Source of the DNA: Oceanicaulis sp. BBD 1991-10 | GTDB taxonomy: Bacteria; Pseudomonadota; Alphaproteobacteria; Caulobacterales; Maricaulaceae | Assembly (NCBI GenBank): GCA_001657295.1 | Contig: LYSW01000003.1 | Location: forward strand, 1 to 64,000 | Direction of reading: 5' to 3' | DNA length: 64,000 nucleotides | In this document: positions 52,727 to 62,175 of the stretch, in pieces | Layout: each line of letters opens with the position of its first letter | How positions within the stretch are numbered: the stretch's first letter is position 1 | Program-made: the position numbers and the translations under genes | Notes under the pieces: model-generated | Database searches by the model: none | Told to the model about the DNA's origin: nothing | The model's input: only the letters and a program-made list of their open reading frames with translations

Positions 52727-54430
52727 ATGACTGAAACACAAACCTCCACCCCCACCGTCGACGATTTTGCGCAGATGCTCGAAGCCAGCATGGCCGGCCG
52801 CGACATGATGGAAGGCAGCGTGGTCAAAGGCCAGGTCACCGCCATCGAAAACGACGCCGTGGTCATTGATGTCGGCCTGAAGACCGAAGGCCGCGTCGCG
52901 ATGCGCGAATTCACCGGCCCGGGCTCTGAAGCCCCCAGCGTCGGCGATGAGGTCGAGGTTTATCTGGAGCGCATTGAAAACGCGCTCGGCGAAGCGGTTC
53001 TTTCGCGCGACAAAGCCCGCCGCGAAGAAGCCTGGGATCGCCTGGAAAAGCAGTTCGAAGCCAAAGAGCCGGTCAACGGCGCCATCGTGGGCCGCGTCAA
53101 AGGCGGCTTCACCGTGGATCTCGGCGGCGCCTCGGCCTTCCTGCCGGGCTCTCAGGTCGATATCCGCCCGGTGCGCGACGTGACCCCGCTGATGAACAAG
53201 GAACAGCCGTTCGCGATCCTCAAAATGGACCGCCCGCGCGGCAATATCGTGGTCTCCCGCCGCGCCGTGCTGGAAGAAAGCCGCGCCGAACAGCGCGCCG
53301 AGCTGGTCGGCCAGCTGGCTGAAGGCGAAATGCGCGAAGGCGTGGTGAAAAACATCACCGATTACGGCGCCTTCGTGGATCTGGGCGGCATTGACGGCCT
53401 GCTGCACGTCACCGACATGAGCTGGTCGCGCGTCGGCCATCCGAGCGAAGTGGTCGAAGTCGGCCAGACCGTTCAGGTCCAGATCGTCAAGATCAACAAG
53501 GAAACCCAGCGCATCTCGCTGGGCATGAAGCAGCTGCAGTCTGATCCCTGGGACGGCGTGGGCGTGAAATATCCGGTCGGCGCCACCTTCAAGGGCCGGG
53601 TGACGAATATCGCCGAATACGGCGCCTTCGTGGAGCTGGAAGCCGGCGTTGAAGGCCTCGTTCACGTCTCGGAAATGAGCTGGACCAAGAAGAATGTCCA
53701 TCCGGGCAAGATCGTTTCGACCTCTCAGGAAGTCGACGTGATGGTCCTGGACGTCGATCCGGACAAGCGCCGCGTCTCGCTGGGCATCAAACAGACCCAG
53801 CGCAATCCGTGGGAGCTGTTCGCTGAAGCCCATCCGGTCGGCGCGGAAGTGGAAGGTGAAGTTAAAAACATCACCGAATTCGGCCTGTTCATCGGTGTCG
53901 ACGAAGACATTGACGGCATGGTCCACCTCTCCGACCTGGATTGGGACCGCTCGGGCGAAGACGCCATCCAGGATTATAAGAAGGGCGATGTGGTTCGCGC
54001 CAAGGTCCTGGACGTGGATATCGACAAGGAGCGCGTCTCCCTGGGCGTCAAGCAGCTGGGCGGCGACCCGATGGACGAGGGCGGCCTGAAGCGCGGCGAG
54101 ACGGTGACCTGCACCGTCACCGAAGTGACCTCCGGCGGCATCGAAGTCTCGATCGGGCCGGATGACCTGGTCAAAGCCTTCATCCGCAAATCCGACCTGT
54201 CCCGCGACCGCGCGGAACAGCGTCCTGAGCGCTTCGCCGTCGGCGACAAGGTCGACGCCCGCGTCACCAATATCGACAAGGCCTCGCGCCGCGTGTCGGT
54301 GTCGATTAAGGCGCTGGAAGTGGCCGAAGAGAAAGAAGCCGTCGAGCAGTACGGGTCGTCGGACTCCGGCGCTTCGCTCGGCGACATTCTGGGCGCGGCC
54401 CTCAAAGAACAGGACGGCGACAAGGAATAA
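52727..54430 (+). CDS. rpsA: 30S ribosomal protein S1
   Basis: A 567-aa protein with six S1 (OB-fold) repeats. The RNA-binding repeats 3-6 show the recurring pattern GAFVDLGGIDGLLHVTDMSW, GAFVELEAGVEGLVHVSEMSW and GLFIGVDEDIDGMVHLSDLDW, the glycine-phenylalanine and histidine residues of the fold. It brings mRNAs to the 30S subunit and unfolds structured leaders. The ATG follows CGGAG with correct spacing. cmk, which normally precedes rpsA, is missing. A strong terminator follows. Confidence 0.97.
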   Translation: MTETQTSTPTVDDFAQMLEASMAGRDMMEGSVVKGQVTAIENDAVVIDVGLKTEGRVAMREFTGPGSEAPSVGDEVEVYLERIENALGEAVLSRDKARREEAWDRLEKQFEAKEPVNGAIVGRVKGGFTVDLGGASAFLPGSQVDIRPVRDVTPLMNKEQPFAILKMDRPRGNIVVSRRAVLEESRAEQRAELVGQLAEGEMREGVVKNITDYGAFVDLGGIDGLLHVTDMSWSRVGHPSEVVEVGQTVQVQIVKINKETQRISLGMKQLQSDPWDGVGVKYPVGATFKGRVTNIAEYGAFVELEAGVEGLVHVSEMSWTKKNVHPGKIVSTSQEVDVMVLDVDPDKRRVSLGIKQTQRNPWELFAEAHPVGAEVEGEVKNITEFGLFIGVDEDIDGMVHLSDLDWDRSGEDAIQDYKKGDVVRAKVLDVDIDKERVSLGVKQLGGDPMDEGGLKRGETVTCTVTEVTSGGIEVSIGPDDLVKAFIRKSDLSRDRAEQRPERFAVGDKVDARVTNIDKASRRVSVSIKALEVAEEKEAVEQYGSSDSGASLGDILGAALKEQDGDKE

Positions 54431-54470
54431 GGCGATCAGCCTTCACTTTTCGTCCATCCGGACCAAGATC

Positions 54471-54504
54471 ATCCCCCGGGGCGCCCGCCCCGGGGGATTT
54501 TCTT
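54471..54504 (+). terminator. Intrinsic terminator after rpsA
   Basis: ATCCCCCGGGGCG (54471-54483) pairs with CGCCCCGGGGGAT (54486-54498), then TTTTCTTT. It is a textbook terminator separating rpsA from ihfB, so ihfB must have its own promoter within the next 80 bp. Confidence 0.9.
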
Positions 54505-54582
54505 TACCCCTAAAGCGTTTCTGTGATTGACGGCGCTTCGCCGCAGTCCTTAATCTTTTCGTCCTCACAGCGGGGTGCGGCC

Positions 54583-54867
54583 ATGATCAAATCTGAACTC
54601 ATCGAAAAGCTGGCTGAAGACCATCCCCACCTGTTCCAGAAGGATTTGGAGCGAGTGGTCAATTGCGTGCTGGAAGAGATCACGCAGGCGCTGGAACGCG
54701 GCGACCGCGTGGAGCTGCGCGGCTTCGGCGCCTTTTCCGTGCGCAACCGCCCGCCGCGGCAAGGCCGCAATCCGCGGACCGGCGAACCGGTGGCGGTGAA
54801 GGAAAAGCATGTGCCCTTCTTCAAGACCGGCAAGGAATTGCGCGAGCGGGTCGACGGCAAGAGCTGA
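54583..54867 (+). CDS. ihfB: Integration host factor subunit beta
   Basis: A 94-aa HU/IHF-fold DNA-bending protein. [26 protein letters not shown] begins the helical body and the arm sequence [26 protein letters not shown] contains the proline-tipped DNA-binding arm. It pairs with IhfA (not in the window) and bends DNA at sites used by sigma-54 promoters, fitting the presence of rpoN elsewhere in the window. The ATG at 54583 is used; earlier in-frame codons lie in the terminator region. Confidence 0.94.
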   Translation: MIKSELIEKLAEDHPHLFQKDLERVVNCVLEEITQALERGDRVELRGFGAFSVRNRPPRQGRNPRTGEPVAVKEKHVPFFKTGKELRERVDGKS

Positions 54868-54924
54868 CGCCGCGCCGAGCGCCCGGCCTCCGCCCGCGGC
54901 CTCTGCGCGGCAACAGGATGTCTC

Positions 54925-55404
54925 ATGACCAAATATGGTTTGGCGGCGGCCCTGATCGCCATCATCGGGCTGCTGGTCTTCGGCTTTGCGCGCGAATTCG
55001 TGCCCATGGGCGACGCGCTGGTGATGGAGGGTGAGCTCGATCTCGAACCCGTCGAGCCGCTGGTCGCCGATTTGGAGCAGCAGGACGGCGTCAGCGCCGT
55101 GGATCTGCGTCTCATCGAGGATGAAGCCGACGGCTCCAGACGCCTGTTCGGCCGCTACACCTATCAGGGCGTTACGATCTGGGTCCGCGCCGAATTCCGT
55201 GAATTCGACCAGCGCCTGGAGGCCGAGAGCTTCCGGCGCCGATTCCTGGGCGCCGCGGATCCCGAAAGCAGCCGGCGAGGACTGGAGATCCTGCTGGACG
55301 CGGTCGCCCGGCGCGCCACCTGCATCGAGGCGCTCGCAATCCCCCCTTCGCCGATGATGAGCGTGGGCCGCCCCTGCATTGAGCTGTCAGGGGCGTCGGC
55401 TTAG
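54925..55404 (+). CDS. Uncharacterised membrane-anchored protein
   Basis: A 159-aa protein with one N-terminal transmembrane helix (residues 4-22, GLAAALIAIIGLLVFGFA) and a soluble alpha-beta domain with acidic segments. Two cysteines lie near the C-terminus (ATCIEAL and GRPCIEL). I recognise no family. It stands between ihfB and trpF, where many alphaproteobacteria carry the LPS-assembly protein LapA; it is not LapA, which has two helices. Possible coupling to trpF, 16 bp downstream. Confidence 0.6.
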   Translation: MTKYGLAAALIAIIGLLVFGFAREFVPMGDALVMEGELDLEPVEPLVADLEQQDGVSAVDLRLIEDEADGSRRLFGRYTYQGVTIWVRAEFREFDQRLEAESFRRRFLGAADPESSRRGLEILLDAVARRATCIEALAIPPSPMMSVGRPCIELSGASA

Positions 55405-55420
55405 CGCCCGTGGACCGATA

Positions 55421-56059
55421 ATGACCGTCTCCGTCAAAATCTGCGGCCTTAATGACGCCGCCGCCGTCGACGCCGCGGTCTCGGCGGGCGCGGATTATCT
55501 GGGCTTTGTGATCTTTCCCAAAAGCCCGCGCCATGTCAGTCCGGCTGATGCAGGCGCGCTGGCCCGGCGCAAGGGCGCAGCGAAATCGGTGGCGGTGCTG
55601 GTGGACCCGACCGAACCGCAGCTGGGCGCGGTGTTGCGCGACATGCAGCCGGACATCATCCAGCTTCATGGCGGAGAGAGCCCGGCGCGCTGCCTGGACG
55701 CCCGGCACTATGCCGGCGACGCGGTCTGGAAGGCGATGGGCGTGTCGACTGCAGCGGATCTCGCGCGGGCCGCGCCTTACGCCGGTCATGCGGACGGTTT
55801 CGTCTTCGACGCCAAACCGCCGAAACAGGCCGACCGGCCCGGCGGGCTGGGGCGGGCCTGGGACTACCGCCTTCTTAAGGGCTTCGACGCGGGCGCGCCC
55901 TGGCTCCTGGCTGGCGGATTGACGCCGGACACGGTCGCAAAGGCGATCCGGGAAAGCGGCGCGACCGCCGTCGACGTGGTCTCCGGCGTCGAATCCGCGC
56001 CCGGCGTGAAGGATATCGGCAAGATCAAAGCCTTTATTGCAGCGGCGAAAGCCGCCTGA
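55421..56059 (+). CDS. trpF: Phosphoribosylanthranilate isomerase
   Basis: A 212-aa TIM-barrel enzyme of tryptophan synthesis. VSVKICGLNDAAAV at the N-terminus contains the catalytic Cys7, and the C-terminal phosphate-binding end is VDVVSGVESAPGVKD. It converts phosphoribosylanthranilate into its carboxyphenylamino isomer. The ATG at 55421 is used, as upstream in-frame codons overlap the previous gene. trpB follows after 84 bp. Confidence 0.95.
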   Translation: MTVSVKICGLNDAAAVDAAVSAGADYLGFVIFPKSPRHVSPADAGALARRKGAAKSVAVLVDPTEPQLGAVLRDMQPDIIQLHGGESPARCLDARHYAGDAVWKAMGVSTAADLARAAPYAGHADGFVFDAKPPKQADRPGGLGRAWDYRLLKGFDAGAPWLLAGGLTPDTVAKAIRESGATAVDVVSGVESAPGVKDIGKIKAFIAAAKAA

Positions 56060-56143
56060 GCCTTGAACCTTGAGGCGTTCGGGGCATGGTTAGGTGCGCC
56101 GCCCGCCCATCCCGGCTCATCGCGGCCAGCAGGACGTCTACGC

Positions 56144-57355
56144 ATGACCCAGCCCAACGCCTTTTCCCAGTTTCCCGACGCCGCCGGACGCTTCGGCGAC
56201 TTTGGCGGGCGCTATGTCGCCGAAACCTTGATGCCGAATATTTTGGCGCTGGAGGAGGCCTATGAGCGCTATAAGACCGACGCGGACTTCATCGCGGAGT
56301 TCGATCTGTTCAGCCGCGATTTCGTCGGCCGGCCCAGCCCGCTTTATTTCGCCGAGCGCCTGACCGAAGCCTTCGGCGGCGCGCAAATCTGGTTCAAGCG
56401 CGACGAGCTCAATCATACCGGCGCGCACAAGATCAATAATTGTTTAGGCCAGGTCCTGCTCGCCAAGCGCATGGGCAAAACCCGCATCATCGCGGAAACC
56501 GGCGCCGGCCAGCATGGCGTGGCGACGGCGACGGTGGCCGCCCGCTTCGGCCTGCCGTGCGAAGTCTTCATGGGCGCGACCGATGTGGAACGTCAAAAGC
56601 CCAACGTCTTCCGCATGAAGCTCCTGGGCGCCGAGGTCCACGCCGTGACCAGCGGCCGCGGCACGCTGAAAGACGCCATGAATGAGGCGTTGCGCGACTG
56701 GGTGACCTATCCCGACGAGACCTTCTACGTCATCGGCACGGTCGCCGGCCCGCACCCCTATCCGATGATGGTGCGCGATTTTCAAAGCGTGATCGGCCGC
56801 GAAGCGCGCGCGCAGTTGCTGGAACGGATCGGCAAACTGCCGGACGCAGCGGTCGCCTGCATCGGCGGCGGATCGAACGCCATGGGCCTGTTTCATCCCT
56901 TCCTGGAAGACGAGGACGTCCGCCTGATCGGCGTGGAAGCGGCCGGCAAGGGGCTGGACACGCCCGATCACGCCGCGAGCCTCAATGGCGGCAAGCCGGG
57001 CATTTTGCACGGCAACAAGACCTATCTCCTGCAGGACGAGGACGGCCAGATCACCGAAGGTCACTCCATCTCGGCGGGCCTGGATTATCCCGGTATCGGT
57101 CCCGAGCACGCCTTCCTTCATGACATGGGCCGGGCGGAATACCGCTCAGCGACCGACGAGGAAGCGCTGGAGATGTTCCAGCTCTGCTCGAAGCTGGAAG
57201 GCATCATCCCGGCGCTCGAGCCCGCTCACGCGCTCGCCCGCGTGCGCGACCTCGCCCAGGAGCTCGGTCCGGACAAAACCATCCTGATGAATATGTGCGG
57301 GCGCGGCGACAAGGATGTGTTCTCCGTCGCCGGCGCGCTGGGGGTGGAGCTTTAG
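56144..57355 (+). CDS. trpB: Tryptophan synthase beta chain
   Basis: A 403-aa PLP enzyme. The PLP lysine is Lys96 in [13 protein letters not shown], and the phosphate-binding [10 protein letters not shown] and [13 protein letters not shown] complete the site. It condenses indole with serine. The first residues ([25 protein letters not shown]) are conserved. The ATG at 56144 follows CAGGACG. The stop directly abuts the trpA ATG, so the alpha and beta chains are made together and form the alpha2-beta2 complex. Confidence 0.97.
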   Translation: MTQPNAFSQFPDAAGRFGDFGGRYVAETLMPNILALEEAYERYKTDADFIAEFDLFSRDFVGRPSPLYFAERLTEAFGGAQIWFKRDELNHTGAHKINNCLGQVLLAKRMGKTRIIAETGAGQHGVATATVAARFGLPCEVFMGATDVERQKPNVFRMKLLGAEVHAVTSGRGTLKDAMNEALRDWVTYPDETFYVIGTVAGPHPYPMMVRDFQSVIGREARAQLLERIGKLPDAAVACIGGGSNAMGLFHPFLEDEDVRLIGVEAAGKGLDTPDHAASLNGGKPGILHGNKTYLLQDEDGQITEGHSISAGLDYPGIGPEHAFLHDMGRAEYRSATDEEALEMFQLCSKLEGIIPALEPAHALARVRDLAQELGPDKTILMNMCGRGDKDVFSVAGALGVEL

Positions 57356-58150
57356 ATGACCCGCCTCACGCCCACTTTCGAACGCCTGAAGGCGTCGAAC
57401 GCCGCCGGCTTCATCGCCTATGTCATGGCGGGCGACCCGGACGCCGAAACCACGCTTAAGACCATGCGCGGCCTGGCGGATGCGGGCGCGGACGTGATCG
57501 AGCTCGGCGTGCCTTTCACCGATCCCATGGCGGACGGGCCGACGATTCAGCGCGCGGCGATCCGGGCGCTGGACGGCGGCATGACCTTGAAAGGCGTGCT
57601 GGCGCTGGTGCGCCAGTTTCGCACGTCCCATGCCGACACGCCCGTCGTCCTGATGGGCTACGCCAATCCGTTTCACGCCTTCGGCTACGCCCAGGCGGCG
57701 GCGGCGATGGCGGAGGCGGGCGCGGACGGACTGATCTGCGTGGACATTCCGCCGGAGGAGGACGCGGGCCTGCGCGGGGCTTTGGACGCCCATGGGCTGA
57801 GCTTTGTACGCCTGGCGGCGCCGACCACCTCGGACCAGCGCCTGCCTCAAGTGGTGACGCACGCCTCCGGTTTCGTCTATTACGTCTCCACGACCGGCGT
57901 GACCGGCGCCGGGGCGGGTGAAACCGCCGACATCGCCGAAGCGGTCGCGCGGGTGAAGACGGCGTCCGGATTGCCGGTGGCGGTGGGTTTTGGCGTGAAG
58001 ACTGCAGCGCGCGCCGCCGAGATCGCCAAAGTCGCAGACGCGGTCGTCGTCGGATCGGCGATCGTCGATGCGCTGGACAAGGAAGGGGCGGACGCCGCGA
58101 TCACGCTGGCGGGCGCTCTGGCCGACGCCGCCCATGCGGCGCGCGGCTGA
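57356..58150 (+). CDS. trpA: Tryptophan synthase alpha chain
   Basis: A 264-aa TIM barrel that cleaves indole-glycerol phosphate. The catalytic Glu sits in VIELGVPFTDPMADGPTIQRA and the Asp in GLICVDIPPEEDAGL. YYVSTTGVTGAG and VAVGFGVKT are the phosphate-binding ends. No gap separates it from trpB, and accD follows after 22 bp, the order seen in related genomes. Confidence 0.97.
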   Translation: MTRLTPTFERLKASNAAGFIAYVMAGDPDAETTLKTMRGLADAGADVIELGVPFTDPMADGPTIQRAAIRALDGGMTLKGVLALVRQFRTSHADTPVVLMGYANPFHAFGYAQAAAAMAEAGADGLICVDIPPEEDAGLRGALDAHGLSFVRLAAPTTSDQRLPQVVTHASGFVYYVSTTGVTGAGAGETADIAEAVARVKTASGLPVAVGFGVKTAARAAEIAKVADAVVVGSAIVDALDKEGADAAITLAGALADAAHAARG

Positions 58151-58172
58151 ACACAAAGAGATGAGGCTTTAA

Positions 58173-59063
58173 ATGAGCTGGCTTCAACGCATCACTCCGC
58201 CAGGCGTGCAGCGCATGTTTGAGAAGCGGGACACGCCGGAGAACCTCTGGGTCAAATGCCCGATCTCCGGCGAGATGGTCTTTAACAAGGACCTGGAAGC
58301 CGGCCAGCACGTCACGCCCGCGGGCCATCACATGCGCATCGGACCGGACCTGCGCTTCAAATATCTCTTCGACGCCGCTTTCACCGAAGTCGAGCTGCCC
58401 GAAGTGGCCAAGGACCCGCTGAAATTCAAGGACGACAAGCCTTACACGACACGCCTGGCCGCCGCCCGCAAGAAGACCGGCCGATCCGACGCCATGGCGA
58501 TCGCCACGGGCTCGATCAAAGGCATTGAAACCACCGTCATCGTTCAGGACTTCGCCTTCATGGGCGGCTCGCTGGGCATGGGCGCGGGCGAATCCTTCAT
58601 CAAGGCGTGTGATATCGCCCTGGAAAAGCGTACGCCCCTGGTCGCCTTCACGGCCGCGGGCGGCGCGCGCATGCAGGAAGGCGCCTTGTCGCTGATGCAG
58701 ATGCCGCGCACCACGCTGGGGGTGGAGCTCTTAAAGGACGCGGGCCTGCCCTATATCGTCGTCTTATGCGACCCGACCACGGGCGGGGTGACCGCCAGCT
58801 ACGCCATGCTGGGCGATGTCCATCTGGCCGAGCCCGGCGCGCTGATCGGTTTCGCCGGCCCGCGCGTGATCGAACAGACCATTCGCGAAAAACTGCCCGA
58901 AGGCTTCCAGCGCTCCGAATATCTTCTGGACAAGGGCATGGTCGACAAAGTCGTCGATCGCCGCGACTTGCCGGAAACGTTGGGCAATCTGATGCGCGTG
59001 ATGATGAAGCGCCCGGCGCCCGGCGCCAATGCGCCCGCGCCGGTGGAGCCGGTTGAGGGCTGA
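58173..59063 (+). CDS. accD: Acetyl-CoA carboxylase carboxyltransferase subunit beta, zinc ribbon reduced
   Basis: A 296-aa subunit which, with AccA, carries carboxyl from biotin to acetyl-CoA, the first step of fatty-acid synthesis. The crotonase-like core is normal ([53 protein letters not shown]). The N-terminal zinc ribbon is altered: E. coli-type CxxC plus CxxC appears as KCPISGEM and VTPAGHHM, keeping one of four cysteines. This may be a lineage trait. It lies between trpA and folC, the alphaproteobacterial order. Confidence 0.93.
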   Translation: MSWLQRITPPGVQRMFEKRDTPENLWVKCPISGEMVFNKDLEAGQHVTPAGHHMRIGPDLRFKYLFDAAFTEVELPEVAKDPLKFKDDKPYTTRLAAARKKTGRSDAMAIATGSIKGIETTVIVQDFAFMGGSLGMGAGESFIKACDIALEKRTPLVAFTAAGGARMQEGALSLMQMPRTTLGVELLKDAGLPYIVVLCDPTTGGVTASYAMLGDVHLAEPGALIGFAGPRVIEQTIREKLPEGFQRSEYLLDKGMVDKVVDRRDLPETLGNLMRVMMKRPAPGANAPAPVEPVEG

Positions 59064-59090
59064 GCTGTCCCGCTCGCCCCGCTTGACGAG

Positions 59091-60425
59091 ATGACCGCCC
59101 AAATCCCTGGCCCTGAGACCATCGACGCCGCCCTGGAGCGCCTCGCCAAGCTGCACCCGAAATCCATCGATCTGTCGCTCGACCGGATCGAGACCCTGCT
59201 GGACAAGCTCGGCCGGCCGCAGGACCGGCTGCCGCCCGCCATCCATCTGGCCGGCACCAACGGCAAAGGCTCCACCGCGGCCTTCCTGCGCGCCATCGCC
59301 GAGGCGGCCGGCGACACGGTGCATGTCTATTCTTCGCCGCACCTCGTCCGCTTCAACGAGCGGATCCGGCTGGCGGGCGAGATTGTCGACGACGCGCGCC
59401 TGAAAGCCGCCTTCGACCGGGTCGAGGCCGCCAATGGCGACGCCCCGCTGTCTTTCTTTGAAGCGACGACGGCCGCCGCCTTCCTGCTGTTCGCAGAGAC
59501 GCCGGCGGACCGGTTGATCCTGGAGACCGGGCTGGGCGGCCGGCTGGACGCGACCAATGTGATCGCTGCGCCGCAATGCACCGTCATCACGCCGGTCAGC
59601 CTCGATCACCAAGCCTTCCTCGGCGACACGGTGGAGGCCATCGCGGGGGAAAAAGCCGGCATCCTCAAGCCAGGCGCGCCGCTGGTGCTGGGCCCGCAAC
59701 GCGACGCGGCCCGGCGCGTCATTCAGACCGCAGCCGAGCGGTTGGGCGCGCCGGTCACGGCCTGGGGCGAGCAGTTTCGCGCCTATCCGGAGCGCGACCG
59801 GCTGGTCTATGAGGAAGATGCGCTGCTGTGGGATTTGCCCGCGCCCGCGCTTATCGGTCCGCACCAGATCGTCAACGCCGGCATGGCGATCGCGGCCGCG
59901 CGCCTGTGCGGCTATGACGAAACGGCTGTCGCCCAGGGGCTTGCGTCGGCGCGCTGGCCTGCCCGGCTCCAGCGTCTGACCACCGGGCCGCTCTCCGAGA
60001 TCGCCAGCGCGCGCGGCGCGGATGTCTGGCTCGACGGAGGACACAACGCCGCCGCCGGTGAAGCGCTGGCGGCCAGCCTGGGGCAAATGCCCGGCGCCGG
60101 CGAACGGCCCCTGGTGTTGATCGCAGCCTTTTCCGTGAACAAGGATGCAGCCGCCTATCTGCGCTTCTTCACCGGGCTCGCGGCGCGGGTGATCGCGATT
60201 GAATTCGGCGGCGGGCGAGAAGGCGCTCAGACCGCGCACGCCGTGGCCGTCGCCGCCCGCAGCGTCGACCTTCCGGCGCAGACCGCAGCGGGCCTGACCG
60301 AAGCCGTTCATGATGCGCTGGAGGACTATGAACGCCCGCGCCTCGTGATTTGCGGCTCGCTCTATCTGGCCGGCGAGGTGCTGGCGATGGAGGGAGATGA
60401 CGCGGTGCAGGCAACGCCCGGCTAA
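59091..60425 (+). CDS. folC: Bifunctional folylpolyglutamate/dihydrofolate synthase
   Basis: A 444-aa Mur-ligase-like enzyme that adds glutamate to folates and, as dihydrofolate synthase, to dihydropteroate. IHLAGTNGKGSTAAFLRAI is the P-loop, YSSPHLVRFNERIRLAG is the folate-binding region, and LDGGHNAAAGEALAASL is the C-terminal lobe motif. It ends the trpFBA-accD-folC run. The stop overlaps the convergent phosphatase by 4 nt. Confidence 0.94.
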   Translation: MTAQIPGPETIDAALERLAKLHPKSIDLSLDRIETLLDKLGRPQDRLPPAIHLAGTNGKGSTAAFLRAIAEAAGDTVHVYSSPHLVRFNERIRLAGEIVDDARLKAAFDRVEAANGDAPLSFFEATTAAAFLLFAETPADRLILETGLGGRLDATNVIAAPQCTVITPVSLDHQAFLGDTVEAIAGEKAGILKPGAPLVLGPQRDAARRVIQTAAERLGAPVTAWGEQFRAYPERDRLVYEEDALLWDLPAPALIGPHQIVNAGMAIAAARLCGYDETAVAQGLASARWPARLQRLTTGPLSEIASARGADVWLDGGHNAAAGEALAASLGQMPGAGERPLVLIAAFSVNKDAAAYLRFFTGLAARVIAIEFGGGREGAQTAHAVAVAARSVDLPAQTAAGLTEAVHDALEDYERPRLVICGSLYLAGEVLAMEGDDAVQATPG

Positions 60426-60892
60426 ACCCGCGCGACCAGCCCCTCGACCCCACGCTCGATCAAGTCCAGCGCGGCTTCGAATTCGGCCGCGTCGCCATAA
60501 TAAGGGTCAGGCACGTCCCGGCCGGCGAGACCGACGGACCAGTCCATGAGCTTGGTGATCGAGCGCTCCGGAAGGCGCAAGGCCGCCCGCCGCGCTGAAA
60601 GCCAGCGCAAATGGCCGGAATCCAGCGCGACCAGATGGTCGAAGCGGCGAAAATCCTCGTCCTCCACCGCGCGGGCCGATTGATCGGACAGGTCATAGCC
60701 GCGCGCTTCGCCGGCCGTGACGGCGCGCCGGTCCGGCCGTTCGCCGGCATGCCAGTCGCCGGTGCCGGCGCTGTCGACCAGGACTTGCTTGCCGAGCGCG
60801 GCGGCCTTCGCGCGCGCCACCGCCTCCGCCAGCGGAGAACGGCAGATATTCCCGGTGCAGACAAACAAGACGCTCACCTGGCGGATCGTCAT
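60422..60892 (-). CDS. Low-molecular-weight protein tyrosine phosphatase
   Basis: A 156-aa phosphatase. The active-site loop VLFVCTGNICRSPLAE has the nucleophile Cys12 and Arg18 of CX5R, and the general acid is in DVPDPYYGDAAEF. Such enzymes dephosphorylate protein tyrosines or arginines, often in envelope or stress control. No kinase partner is next to it. The start at 60892 has a weak ribosome site. Confidence 0.92.
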   Translation of the reverse strand: MTIRQVSVLFVCTGNICRSPLAEAVARAKAAALGKQVLVDSAGTGDWHAGERPDRRAVTAGEARGYDLSDQSARAVEDEDFRRFDHLVALDSGHLRWLSARRAALRLPERSITKLMDWSVGLAGRDVPDPYYGDAAEFEAALDLIERGVEGLVARV

Positions 60893-60981
60893 GGCGCAGG
60901 CCTCCTAGCCTGCACGCTGGCATGACCGCATCTCATCGCAAAGCCCGGTTCCGCTCTTGCGGTTGATCGCGGGTAAAGGCG

Positions 60982-61908
60982 TCAGCGCCGGATCAGGGCC
61001 GGCTGCGGCTGGAACTGGTCGGCGATCTTCAAGTCGCGCGCCCAGCGCAGCTTTTCAAAGATCAGGATCGCCGTGCCGTTATAGTCCACCAGCCGGTTGA
61101 TCAGCCCGCGCCGCGGCAGGTGCAGCGCGCTCGACGGCTCGTCATGGTGATGATCGTGAAAGGCTTCGCCGCCGGTCAGCATGGCGAGCACATAGTCGAA
61201 CCAGACCGGCGTCTTAAGATGTCCGAAGACATTCACGCCCAGGATCGTCGCGTGGAACTGAACGCCGCGCGCGATGATCGCGGAGGCGTGCAGCATCAAG
61301 GTCAGGATCAGGGATCCGCCCGCCATCCAGACCGCGAGATATACCAGCGCCGGCAGGAAGAGGTGCACGGCGACCGTGATCAGATTGTAGTGCCGGTCGA
61401 AGACCCGCACGGTCTTGCTGTCGCGCAGCCACATCGCCAATGGGCGCTGAAGATCGTTGGGATCGCGAAAGAGCAGCCAGCCGACCCAGGCCCATAGCTT
61501 GCCTTCGGCCGGGTTATGGGGATCGCCCGGCTTGTCGGACAGGCGGTGATGCTGGCTGTGATAATTCACCCAGTCCTTGATATTGCCCTGCATGGCGATG
61601 GTGCAGTTGATCGCCGTGATGACCTTGGCCGGCCCCCAAAGCTCGCCGGCCTTGTGCTGCCAGATCCGATGCAGGACGCCGATCCCGGTATTGCAGATCA
61701 CCAATGTGACGGCGCCGGTGAACAGCGCGGCCAGCGCGTACCACCAATGCAGGGTGAGGCTTTGCAGGGCGAGGCCCAGGATGATCGCCAGGGTCAGGCC
61801 GATCAGCCCCAAAGCCGGATAGATGATGGCGGAAAATGCGCTCGGCCAATCAAAGGTCGACCAGCTTTTCGTAATCGCGAGCGACCGCGGCAGCGGCTGT
61901 CTTTTCAT
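60982..61908 (-). CDS. Acyl-CoA desaturase (fatty-acid delta-9 type)
   Basis: A 308-aa membrane di-iron desaturase. The three histidine boxes are present: GVLHRIWQHKAG, NYHSQHHRLSDKPGDPHN and GGEAFHDHHHDEPS. Hydrophobic pairs lie at about residues 24-75 and 160-210. It introduces a double bond into acyl-CoA or acyl-ACP, likely to adjust membrane fluidity. The ATG at 61908 (MKRQPLPRS) is preferred. It lies close to fabI, which reads the other way. Confidence 0.87.
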   Translation of the reverse strand: MKRQPLPRSLAITKSWSTFDWPSAFSAIIYPALGLIGLTLAIILGLALQSLTLHWWYALAALFTGAVTLVICNTGIGVLHRIWQHKAGELWGPAKVITAINCTIAMQGNIKDWVNYHSQHHRLSDKPGDPHNPAEGKLWAWVGWLLFRDPNDLQRPLAMWLRDSKTVRVFDRHYNLITVAVHLFLPALVYLAVWMAGGSLILTLMLHASAIIARGVQFHATILGVNVFGHLKTPVWFDYVLAMLTGGEAFHDHHHDEPSSALHLPRRGLINRLVDYNGTAILIFEKLRWARDLKIADQFQPQPALIRR

Positions 61909-62024
61909 GGATGTGATTCTCACGTCGCTATGTCATGGCGCAAGATAGACTTGGCGCTTGCCCCTCCCAAGATGGTGCGCACACTGCCATGCGCCGCGCC
62001 GGAACTCCAAACGCAAAAGGCCGC

Positions 62025-62156
62025 ATGTTTCATCACATCCGCGCGATGCTCGACGCCATGGCTCAGCTGCGCTATTGCACCGGTCACAAGAGGCGCGCGA
62101 GGCTTCGCGAAGCCGTTGAACTTCTTGCCGCGCGCCGGGTCCCGGCGACGCGCTGA
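62025..62156 (+). CDS. Possible 43-aa basic peptide upstream of fabI
   Basis: The frame MFHHIRAMLDAMAQLRYCTG onward is amphipathic and arginine-rich toward its end (KRRARLREAVELLAARR). AAAAGG lies 4 nt before the ATG, and the stop is 19 nt before fabI. It could be a real small protein or an untranslated part of the fabI leader; no family recognised. Confidence 0.35.
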   Translation: MFHHIRAMLDAMAQLRYCTGHKRRARLREAVELLAARRVPATR

Positions 62157-62175
62157 CCAATGAAAGGGCGTGGCG

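Noticed and set aside
58764-60311. A 515-aa open frame on the minus strand opposite folC and accD
   Set aside because: It is antisense to two well-identified genes and shows no domain.
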